The position numbers and the translations under genes are program-made. A stretch of DNA of 64,000 bases, from assembly GCF_000276665.1 (NCBI RefSeq), contig NW_004955433.1, positions 17,613,591-17,677,590 of the forward strand, given 5' to 3'. The stretch's first letter is position 1; each line of letters opens with the position of its first letter. This document shows, piece after piece, positions 54,349 through 64,000 of this stretch. The notes below the pieces were generated by a model, which saw nothing but the letters and a program-made list of their open reading frames with translations, was not told the origin of the DNA and ran no database searches. This DNA is from Chinchilla lanigera (taxonomy: Eukaryota > Chordata > Mammalia > Rodentia > Chinchillidae).

Positions 54349-54880
54349 TCTCTTTAAACTGCTCTTCTAAATGGAAGTATGAGAGTTGATTTGTAGATGC
54401 AGTAGGGTGTTAAATCATCACTTGGAAGAGGGTTAGCCTAGAGAATCTTCCTGCACAAAGACATTCTGTGAGCAGGAAGTGAACCTTGTGTAATACGAGT
54501 AACACTAATCTTTATTGCAAGAGCATGCCAACATGATACTTTAACATTTAGATGCATAATAAGGGCTTCAAAATGTCCATTTTTTTGTTCAAAAACTTTC
54601 TTTTTTTGACAGCTTTTGCAACACTGAATTCCTATTAGGTGTCTTCCTATTAGGTTTGAAGATTTTACTACATGTAAAACAGCAGAATACACATTTTTCA
54701 AAAAGACACACTAAAAATAATATATCACAGTCTAAAATAAGAAAGCATCTGTACAATTCTCATGGCCCTTGCACCTAAGGAAAATAGTCTCATGTCACTC
54801 CTCAAAAAAATAGGTAATAAAGACCTTGGACGCACATCCAATTCTAAAATTCACTTTTTTTCATTAAAATAAAAACATTT
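54349..54880. other. Unannotated sequence
   Basis: The 87-codon minus frame at 54438-54701 has no recognised domain. It contains a duplicated 'cctattaggt(gt)cttcctattaggt' at 54630-54655. Confidence 0.4.
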
Positions 54881-54884
54881 TCCT

Positions 54885-54992
54885 AGCTAATGGGACTTAC
54901 CTCCCAAAGTTGTTATGAGTATTAAATGGCATATTGTGTACAAAGCCACCAGTCCAGAGACTGACACTAAGAAATATTCAATACACGTTAAC
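54885..54992 (+). repeat. MIR SINE, 3' half
   Basis: 'gggacttacctcccaaagtt', 'gttatgagtattaaatggca', 'actgacactaagaaatattc' follow the MIR 3' half. Confidence 0.6.
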
Positions 54993-56465
54993 TTGTCTTC
55001 AGAAATACTCAGGGTGCCCCTTAAATTTTAATAAGGAGCCCTTACATATTAAAATTGTCAAATAGCAATCATTATGATCCTCAGTGATTAGTGTCTTTTC
55101 CACAACAGATCACAGTGCTCTTTCCAGACCTTTAAAATGAAATTACAAATTAATCCTGCATTCTTTTGTCTCAGGTTGCTAAAATCTGAGCACAGGCTTG
55201 ATCTATAATATAACTAAAATTTTCAGTGGACATTATTTACATGAGACTATTTTTTAGCTAGAACCACTGTTTTGGCATTATGTTTATAAGCCACATAGTA
55301 ACTTAGTCTTAAATTCCGATTCCATAAGCCAAATACACTCTGAGTAATATTTAGAAAATATAAATATATAATCACACATATTATCTTTATATATGTAATA
55401 TTATGTAAATATCAGACTATATATATATTCTGCATTTTCCAAATACCTGAATTTAAGTGTATGTGTGCTTTAATTTTATCAATGTACTTTTTTGTTATTA
55501 ATTTTACCTTTAAAATGCAACTCCCAATGTTTCCTGAACATTACCTTTATTTTTGCTACATTTACAGACAAAGACCAATCTTACAGGTTCTATTACAGAC
55601 TGATTAAAGAAATATATATATATTTTTAAGAGAACAATTGAACAAAAAGATGTGGTTGATTTGAAGTCCACTAAAAAACATAAGCAGAGTCAATGTAACA
55701 TTCTTTCATAATTTCAACACAAATTTCCTTATTAAGCTATTTAGTATGCCAAAAGCATAAGAATGCAGCACATTAAAAATATGTTTTTTTTTTTTTTTTA
55801 AGTTTTCCAGTATTTACTGAGTATTTATCACTGAATTTCCACTTGCAGGTTAGGAAATACATTCATAAACATCTTCAGTTTGGGAATTTAGAATGTCTTT
55901 AACATCTTAATATGCCTTTTCAAGTTATACAAATGAGCCTAAGATTCACGAAGAGACTAAGTGAAATTAGTATGCTAAGTCAAAGCAATAACTTGTGACT
56001 AGCCAAAGTCTTGTGACTTCTTAAGATGTGAAGTGAAAACAAGTATTTTTAGTCACTCAGGAGAAAGAAAGCTTATTTCTGAATACTTCAAGTGAATTCT
56101 GGACTGCAGCAGAACCAAGGCTCAAGTCTTGTACTTAATTATGTTAAGAAACAAATATGCCTAGAACAAGGTAAGAAAAAAGTAAACAATCATAAAAGCT
56201 ACAAAGAAGCAAACAAACAAAGACAAAGGAAAAGGGAAATTGCTGTATTGGCTTGGAAATTTACCTACATTATAGTACCCTCAGTGCCTGCCTTTCTCAC
56301 TGGGTTTCTGTGAAAGTAAAGAAAATTCCGCATGGAAAGTAAAGTCCTTTTTAAATGTAAGCCACTCTTGGGAGTCAGACTGGCACAAGGGAGTCTTAAG
56401 TATTTCAAGTTACATGCTGAGATACTGAGTTATGTACCACGAAGATAAATTTCTGCTTTAAGAAT
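54993..56465. other. Unannotated AT-rich sequence
   Basis: TA-rich patches at 55365-55430 and 55612-55626, and T15 at 55785-55799. No gene or confident repeat recognised. Confidence 0.45.
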
Positions 56466-56469
56466 TGGA

Positions 56470-56605
56470 CACTAGTGCTAAGTTACCTGGAATTTAATCC
56501 CAGCTTTTTGGTTTACCATCTCTAAATTGACTTTGGATATGTTACTGAATCTCTGTGTCAAGGAATTTTTACTTGTAAAATAGGATAATAATACTCCAGG
56601 ATTCA
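56470..56605 (+). repeat. MIR SINE
   Basis: 'cctggaatttaatcccagct', 'aaattgactttggatatgtt', 'actgaatctctgtgtcaagg', 'cttgtaaaataggataataa' keep the MIR core order. Confidence 0.65.
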
Positions 56606-58390
56606 TAAACTCTTTGCCAAATAAACAGGTTCATACACAAGCAATAATAACAAAAGCTAGCTTTTCATGTAGTATGTATATATGCAACAAACTTAAACAT
56701 ACACATCATTGTTGTTTTATTAGTAGTATTTTCAAGACTGCTAGGAGCCTTCAGATCTTAATACAAATTCTACATGCCTTCTGTCTAAAAAGCACATACA
56801 ATACTCTTTTTGCATTTATTTGATGATATGGGCTTCATTTATTGCTATTTTGGGCAATGACCCTCTTATATGAAGATATCAGCTCACCAGTTTATTTCAC
56901 TTTATTGTCATGTTCATCATTCAAACATCAAATCCTGTGTAAGAGCTGATGTCTGCTACCAGCTTCCCTATATTTAACTTTACATATTTTAAACTTTTGG
57001 TAATCAGTCCACATAACTATGTTTTAATTTAATCTCCAGGGATTCCCTGGTTTCCATGCTCCAAGCCACTTGAGGATGGTGTTGCCTGTGACAAAAAGGC
57101 AGCATTTCAAAGGTGGCAGATCCTCTTCCCACGCCTGCTCTAAGCAGCAACCCCTCCCATCCAGTTCCCAATGAATTTGAATGCAGCTTTCAGATCATCT
57201 CAAGATTTAACTAATCTCAGTTCTATGTAGTTAATCTTAGGGAGTGATTTATCACTGGGCAGAAATCCATTTAATTATACCAGTCTAATATTATATTTTG
57301 ATAAATTCCTTTGTTTGGCTATTAACAGTGTTCACAAACTAGTTCAAAATTGGGCATGGAATTGATTAATAGGGTTTGGCTGTTCACAGTTCAATTTTGC
57401 TATTTCAGCTTGACACTTACTGAAGGCTTGTCTACTGTTAGGCTGATAATTTGAATGATACATGCTATTTGATTTGCACCCGTCTTTCCTTTTCATATAG
57501 TCATATGAACTGTATTTGTAACCATTGGGTAGTCTATGGTATGTCTTCAAGAGATGCTTTGAAAACCAATCTGTCTTCAAATCTTTGCTTTATTGCTACA
57601 GATTATTAAGCAGTTCCACACTATAGACACAAAGAATGACTTGGGATTTAAATTAAAACAAGTTTAAATAGACTGCAAAATCTTTCCTCAGCAGACTGAC
57701 TTCTTCATTAAATACTCAAATTAACGTACATCACCACTGAACTAGAAGAACCACCATTTTCTAGACTTGTTATAGTGCCTACTCTCAAAAATAATAAAAT
57801 TTAAATAAAATTTTAAGTTAACTACATAATCATACTATTGCATACATTTGGTGTTTAACATACCAAACCCAAAACTTCTTTGACCTACTTATTATTGCCA
57901 GTATCCAGCAGGTAATGCCTGATTTGTGTTTAAAAGAGAAAACTAGTATCATTTAAGCTTTAGGACAACCATGTATTCATTTAATCATTTATTCATTTGT
58001 TTAACTATTGGACTCTGTTATCTGATGTTTGGTATTTATTAATTATCTTTTCTGCATCAATTTTGCATTTCATCTTTCCTAGTAACACTTGATATTTTCA
58101 GCTCAAGCAATTTTGTATATTTCCATTTCTAGATGTGTGTCCTGATGTGGCTTAGGCAATTAAAAACACTATCATTCCATTCACAGTGACGGGCTCAGGC
58201 TGAATTTGAAGATCGCAGTTCACAATGGTGATGTAGGATGTACTGATATTACCATACTGAACACCATAATATGTAACTTCACAAAACAGATGTTCTTAAA
58301 CAAAGAGAAAGAGATATGGAACTATAACAATGGAGACTACCATGCTGACAGTTCTTACTAATACATGTCACCATTTCTAGTTTGTTTAAT
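56606..58390. other. Unique-looking sequence, no gene
   Basis: No repeat recognised. The stretch 57000-57150 is GC-richer. Frames at 56614-56823 and 57344-57580 (minus) have no recognised domain. Confidence 0.4.
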
Positions 58391-58394
58391 ATCC

Positions 58395-58830
58395 TGTATC
58401 TATTGCACGAATAATGTTGTGTAATAAATAATCTTAAGCTTCAGTAGGAATATAAGCATTTATTGTTTAGGTATCAGTGATATGCAGCTAGGCAGCTTTC
58501 CTGTTTTTCATCTGGTTTGCTCCTTATTCGTGTTTTGGCTGTCAGTTGGTTAGGATGGCCTTGACTGGAGTGATTGGAATGACTCGTCTCTGGTCTTTGT
58601 GTCTGTCATTCTCCTCTTGGGACCACTGGTTTGACCTACCCATCTCTTGTTAATGGTGATAGTGAGCAAACACAATAGCCCAGACAAAATTCTTTTCATG
58701 TGATGCCTGCTACAATTCATTTAGCTCAAAGCAAACTACATAGACGAACTCAGATTCATAGAGGAAAGGATTTATAAAAGGTAGGTGATAAAGGGCTAGA
58801 ACCAGGAAGTGTTGAAGAGTTAAAACCATT
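58395..58830 (-). mobile_element. MLT1-type MaLR LTR or related old repeat, antisense
   Basis: 'gcatttattgtttaggtatc', 'gctgtcagttggttaggatg', 'gccttgactggagtgattgg', later 'agctcaaagcaaactacata' keep the order of an ancient LTR read in reverse. Substantially diverged. Confidence 0.5.
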
Positions 58831-60465
58831 ATTACAGTCTATACTATATGTTGATTTTAAGAAGTCCATATCACAAAAACAAACTATACCTACACTGATG
58901 CTAACCCATGTTGTCTTTATTTCTCAATCACAATCTCACAGTTTATATTCTCTTTTATGGTTGCTATTCTGTGCTCTTTAATTTAGCTACATCAGGTGAA
59001 CCTTACATGTACTACTCCTTATGACCAAGTGAGTACAGTTTAGGACAGAATAACCTTTGTTTTTCTTGCAATAATTTTTCCTTTGCAGGAAAAAAAAGGT
59101 TAAGTAAAAGAAGATGATGAACATATAATTAGTTAAAAATGTCTGGTTTGTAGAATTATATTTTTAATCCAATAGCATTGGCTTAACTTTTTATGATTTC
59201 CATTGTATTCAGATACTTAAATATTCAATTTCCTCCAATATATTGTGAGAGACAACATCACCTTAATTTGATATAATATTTGGTAGATCATATCTGCTAG
59301 CATATTTGAGATGCTAAAGTCAGCATATGGCTTAATATCTGATAAATAAATGTAAACACATTTTCCCCCTCAACTTTTCTACTGGGCACAGGCAGAAATA
59401 TATGTTACCTTTTCTAGTGAGTGTGCAAACCTCAGGCTTCAAAAGAATTTAGCTCAGCTGAAAAAGGTTCCTTTCACTTCAGAGCTAAACTTATGCTTTT
59501 TAATTGTATCTTTTACTACGTGATGCCAAAACTGTTTTATTTTCAAGCATCTGCCAAGGTACATGAAAGGGTAGTCTGACTCTCTCTCTCCCTTTTGGGA
59601 ATTTTGTCTTGCCATCTGCTTTTATATCTTTTCAGTTGCTAGTCAGGAATCTATGTACCCTCCAGCCACAGGTTCCACACAGAGCTTCTAATAGGATGAA
59701 CTTTGCACTGAGATTTCTCCTCTGTGGATGAAATATTCCCTTCCTGCCAAGGTCATCCTTTCTGGTCCAGGGGCTAATTTGTGCTGCTCTTGATCCACTC
59801 ATATTATTGACAGTGAAGTCCTTGGTATGTGTTACATTGAAATATTACTAATGTATGAACTGTAACATTAAATTTCTAATCTAATCAATCAAATAGCATA
59901 TATATGCAGTAGATGCTCTGCTAGTAAAAAGATTAATTGCCATGTGCAATGAAAACTAACTCTATAAGGTGAAATATTGCATGTCTCTCACAGAAAGATG
60001 GAAGTCTGAACACTGTGTTAAGCTAATGACTACTTCTGCCATTCAACCATATGGATTGCCTTTCAGACAAACCAAAATGAAGATTAAAGACATGTAAAAT
60101 CAACTCTCTATTAAAGCAGTTAGGGCTTTTTTCCAGATTCCACAGGAAAATTATGCAATCTGTTGCAAAACCAGGCACTTGTCTCCCAGATGGTGCCCAG
60201 AATCTATCTAAGCAAACACTTCTTCTCTGCTCTGTGCAACAAAGCAGGCATATTTTTGATTTTTTGTGTTTGATTATGCATCTGAAGACATTTACACGGT
60301 AAAACCCTTGTAGAGCAGTTGAGAATTTGCATTGTAAAACTCCACAATGTTGTGGTAATATACACTTCTGAAGGGAAACCTGAAGTTATGTTTTCTGAGA
60401 CTCTATGTCCTTAATTTGTTGGCTGGTATATTTTTTCTTTGCAAAAGTATTATTCATTCTTCTGA
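58831..60465. other. Unique-looking sequence with clustered homeodomain/POU-like motifs
   Basis: No repeat and no gene recognised over more than 1.6 kb, unusual for this window. Between 59690 and 60320 there are many TAAT/ATTA and octamer-like words: 'ggggctaatttgtgc', 'ctaatctaatcaatcaaata', 'gattaattgccatg', 'aaattatgcaatctg', 'tgattatgcatctga'. This is what a conserved non-coding enhancer might look like. Conservation cannot be tested here. Confidence 0.35.
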
Positions 60466-60480
60466 TCAAAAAGTAAGATC

Positions 60481-60580
60481 TTTTTTTTTTTTTTGGTTTT
60501 TCTCCGGTACCGGGAACCGAGCTCACGACCTTGCGCTTGCCAGGCAGGCGCTTTTGCCGCTGAGCTAAATCCCCACCCCC
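60481..60580 (-). mobile_element. ID-type SINE, antisense, young, with target-site duplication
   Basis: T14, then the reversed SINE: 'ctccggtaccgggaaccgag', 'ctcacgaccttgcgcttgcc', 'aggcaggcgcttttgccgct', 'gagctaaatccccac'. CpGs are largely preserved. Flanks AAAAAGTAAGATCTT (60468-60482) and AAAAAATAAGATCTT (60581-60595) are a 15-bp target duplication with one mismatch, the right copy abutting the SINE 5' end. Confidence 0.92.
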
Positions 60581-60599
60581 AAAAAATAAGATCTTGAAT

Positions 60600-61750
60600 C
60601 TGTCAGATTGTTGATAATCTCTTGTTAATTAATGTGCATATGATTACCTATTTGAAGACCTAATGTAAACTATTGATAGTAAGGTTCATATATTAAATTA
60701 TTGTTGAAGGAATTTACTTTGGAAAGATTTATCTTTGGATGTTTGAAAGGTTTTTAGTTTTCTCCCATATGTATAGCAAATATAGTTGCATCATATGTGT
60801 GGAATAGTGATTGTTGGAATTCCTATTGTGTGTAAAAATCAGACTAGATTTTTCCCCTCAAATTTTTCCTGGATCCCCTTACCTTCTTTGTGCACAGAAC
60901 TCCCTTCTGTCCCTCCTCGCTTGGCCACCCCCGTGCATCTTCAAGCTTCTTTATCATCTCAGGAAGATGTTTCTCATCACCTGTAACTGAAGTAGGTACA
61001 TGTCATTTGCTTACAAGGTACTATACCTGGGCTATACCTGTTTCATAGATTTAGCACTGTATCTGCCCATACATATCTATTCTACAAGGATGACATTTAT
61101 GATATATTTATACTAAATTTTATTTTGTAGCCTTTCTTCCAGTAAAAATTTTGTTCCATCATAAAAACTCACAGATTTGTTTGCTTGCTTGAGTAATTAA
61201 TGAATTGGCAATAAATTAATGATAAATGAGTAAATAAATGAGCAATTTAACTGATTTATGTAAGGGATGAGATAAACAAGTACATTTAAGTACATAGATA
61301 TACTATATAAAATATATATTACAATATATCACACATGATATATAAGAAATATATATATTCCAGTTATGATGAAAGTTTAAAAGCATCTAAGAAACATATG
61401 TACTATATGAAAGTGTATACACTGTGTAAACAATGTTTTTTTGTATATATATATACAGACATACAATCCTGATTTCTGTTTTGATATATAAAGTATGTGG
61501 AGACCATAACCCCTGTCCTCAGGAGAAGAAAAAAATGCTGAACAAATCATGAAAATCTTTTCTTAGGTACTTCACAGAAACAAAGTGACTCAATAAATCA
61601 CCACCCCAAAAAACTGGAGATAAAAGCTAATTCATAGAATATATATGAGTTTAAATGAAGCATAGGTCATTAAGCCCTCTAACTGATAGGTTTGCTTAAA
61701 TGTATTGCTAGAGTCTGAGGGTGAACTAATTTGAAATTTAAAACCCATGA
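60600..61750. other. Unannotated AT-rich sequence
   Basis: TA-rich block at 61295-61370 and a TGTATATATATATACA palindrome at 61442-61457. No gene recognised. Confidence 0.45.
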
Positions 61751-61754
61751 TGAA

Positions 61755-61912
61755 GTGGATAATTATGATCCCATCACTGAGGAGGTTAGTACAGGGTGAT
61801 CCTGAGTTCAAGGCCACCCTAGGATACATAACACATTCAGAGCTAGCCTGGACTATATAGCAAGACCCTATCTAAAACAAAACAAAACAAAAAAAAACAA
61901 AACAAAAACTAA
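61755..61912 (+). repeat. B1 SINE, sense, 5' diverged
   Basis: 'gatcccatcactgaggaggt', 'gggtgatcctgagttcaagg', 'ccaccctaggatacataaca', 'gagctagcctggactatata', 'gcaagaccctatctaaaaca', then a (CAAAA)n tail. Confidence 0.8.
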
Positions 61913-61919
61913 TGAAAAA

Positions 61920-63365
61920 TTATCACAATCAATGCTCATATTAGGAAAACAGACTAAGCAAAATAAATAACCTTATGAGAAATCTTAAGATACTGGAGAA
62001 ACAGCAACAAACCAGTCCCCAACCAAAGCTAAGGTGGGACACTATAAAGATAAGAGTGGAAATTAATGTAAAGGAGACTTAAAAAAAAACATGTAAACAA
62101 ATCAATGAAGGAAAGAGCTGATTCTTCGAAAGAATAAATAAAATAGATAAATAAAGAATAAATAAAATAGATAAGCTCACCAAGAGAACAAGAGAAAAAA
62201 CTCACAATAATGCAGTTAGAGAAGAAATAATTGAAATCAAAAAAACAATGGAGAAATCCAGAAGATATAACTACTTTGAAAAGTTACATTCCAACAAACT
62301 ACAAATTTTGAAGAAATGGACAGATTCCTAGACACATAAAAAAATACCCAAACTAACCCAAGACTTAAATATACTTAACAACCCAATCACAAGCAAAGAA
62401 ATTAACTTAGTAATAAAGAATCTAACAGCTAAAAAAAATAGCCCAGGACCTGATGAATTCATGGCTGAATTCTATAAAACCTTTAAGGATGTTATATCAT
62501 CAATACTCTTCAAATTGTTCAAAGAAATCAAAAGGGATGGAGTGTGACAAATTCATTTATGAAAGCCAATATTATCCATCCCAAAACCAGATTAAGAGCA
62601 AACTCAAAAATAGAACTACATCTGTCTCTTTAATGAACATAGATGCAAAAAATCCTCAACAAGTTATTAACTAATAGAGTGCAACACATCATCAAAAAGA
62701 TCATGCATCATAATGAAGTAGATTTTATCACAGAAATGCAAGAATGGTACAACAAATATGTCAGTAAATGTAATACATCACATAAACAGTGGCAAGGTCA
62801 AAAATCATGTCATATCAATAGAAAAGAAAAGGCTTTTGACAAAATCCAATGCTCTTCCATGATAAAACCCTGAGGAACACGAGTATGATAAAAGCTATTT
62901 ATGAAAAACCAACAGTCACCATCATACTAAATAAGGGAAAGCTAAAAGTATTCTCTCTAACACCACAACAAGTATGTCCATTATCATCTCTTCTGTTCAA
63001 CATAGTACCTGAAATATTAGCCAGAGAAATCAAGCAAGAGAAAGAAATACAAAGGTTACATATAGGAAAGGAAGAACTCAACTTAACATTATTTGCAAAT
63101 GACATGATACTCTGCATAGAAGACCCGAAGAACTCCATCAAAAAAATCTCTTAGAATTAATAACCAACTTCTGCAACATAACAGGATACAAGGTCAACAC
63201 ACAAAAAACTTTAGCATTTGTGTACACCAATAATGAGCTCTATAAGTAGGAAATTATGAAAACAATAACATTCACAGTAGATTCAAGAAAAATGAATACC
63301 TAGGAATTGAAATAATCAAGGAAATTAAAGACATCTATAAAGAAAACTACAATAAATCTTCAATT
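61920..63365 (+). pseudogene. Old L1 ORF2 fragment (linker and reverse transcriptase), sense, many breaks
   Basis: L1 ORF2 wording in order: 'gagctgattcttcgaaagaa' (62115), 'gaagaaatggacagattcct' (62310), 'aatagcccaggacctgatga' (62438, the SPGPDEF region), 'aacatagatgcaaaaaatcc' (62636), 'gaaaaggcttttgacaaaat' (62826). The 101-codon frame at 62849-63154 contains the reverse-transcriptase active-site region as [12 protein letters not shown]. The usual first Asp of the pair is Asn here, so catalysis is lost. Frames are split by stops and shifts. A 24-bp duplication (62131-62174) also disrupts it. Confidence 0.85.
62131..62174. repeat. 24-bp local duplication in L1 ORF2
   Basis: AGAATAAATAAAATAGATAA occurs at 62131-62150 and again at 62155-62174 without difference. 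Confidence 0.9.
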
Positions 63366-64000
63366 TATGGAAATTCCAGTTGTGAAATTTCTCAAAGAAC
63401 TGAAATTAGAACTTTCATATGACTCTGTTATCCCCCTTCTAGGTACCTTCCCCCAAGAGCGTAAGAATCATATTGTAGCAATACATACATACCAATGTTT
63501 ATAGCAGAGCAATTTATAGCGGCTAATTCCTAGAAACTTTTATACCCATCAACAGATGATTGGATAAAGAAAACGTAGTCTTTGTGTATAATGGAATACT
63601 ACTCAGTTATAAAAGTGATACATTTTAGGAAATTAATAGGAAACATTAACAGGAAAATTGATCCATCTGGAAAATATAATGTTGAGTGAAATAAATCAGA
63701 CAACAAGCTTCAGTACAATATGGTATCTCTTATTTGAGTGAGGCAAAGTAAAAGCAAAGAGAATAAAGGATCGATGAAGAGGATAAAGAGATGGCTCCTT
63801 TGCATCAGGGAAGAGGTCCAAAGGTACAACAGTGAGGGGTGAGGAGGAAGGGAAAGGAAAATAAATAGAATAAGGATATGCCATGGGTAGAAAATTAATA
63901 AGCTCAGTGAATATAAACATTACATGACATAACATGAGCTAAGATTAATAAAATCAACAAGAATGAAAACTGAGGTAAGGGAATTTGAAGAGGAGGGAGG
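63366..64000 (+). mobile_element. L1 3' UTR, sense, continues past the window
   Basis: Starts abruptly with 'gaaatttctcaaagaactga', then 'tatgactctgttatccccct', 'tgtttatagcagagcaattt', 'caacagatgattggataaag', 'ataatggaatactactcagt', 'aatgttgagtgaaataaatc', 'atatggtatctcttatttga'. These are L1 3' UTR landmarks in order. The join to mid-ORF2 at about 63365 shows that the second half of ORF2 is deleted. Confidence 0.85.

Overview
The window is AT-rich mammalian nuclear DNA with no host protein-coding gene that I can support. Reading frames are short, methionine-initiated by chance, and mostly fall in or opposite old transposon sequence. The organism is very probably a rodent outside the mouse/rat group. 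It carries B1 SINEs with the internal duplication seen in rodent B1, tRNA-derived ID-type SINEs whose 3' part reads GGTACCG before the A tail, an L1 family with tandem promoter monomers, and rodent-type ERVL-MaLR LTRs. Many ancient MIR, L2, Tigger and MLT1 fossils are still readable, which suggests a slowly evolving lineage. Castorimorpha (beaver-like) is a guess only. The region looks like a gene desert or a large intron.

Layout. 1-5.7 kb: L2 fossils, an antisense MaLR LTR, and a GC-rich stretch (3.8-4.3 kb) followed by degenerate tandem repeats. 5.7-28 kb: mostly unrecognised AT-rich DNA with scattered ID/B1 SINEs, MIR/L2 fossils, two Tigger-like DNA transposons, MLT1-type LTRs and several antisense copies of one L1 3' end. 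28-35.6 kb: a dense nest of a long sense MaLR element (two LTR ends and internal sequence), a class II ERV fragment with a tRNA-Lys-like primer binding site, an old antisense L1 and a twin-primed L1. 37.2-41.5 kb: an old sense L1 split by a minus-strand class II (betaretrovirus-like) ERV with two LTRs, PBS, polypurine tract and broken gag/pro. 41.5-50 kb: sparse fossils. 50.2-52 kb: an unusual antisense half-L1 with 5' UTR monomers and an almost open ORF1 but nearly no ORF2. 52-61.7 kb: mostly unique-looking DNA, including a stretch rich in homeodomain/POU-like motifs (59.7-60.3 kb). 61.9-64 kb: a sense L1 with decayed ORF2 and a 3' UTR that runs off the window.

There is no pathway here. The elements relate to each other by insertion order: SINE into SINE, ERV into L1, LTR elements into each other. 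I found no convincing undescribed system. The most unusual items are the half-L1, the nested minus-strand ERV, two recent-looking local duplications (76 bp and 82 bp) and the candidate conserved non-coding stretches. Repeat boundaries are read by eye and are approximate unless a target-site duplication or LTR terminus is cited.
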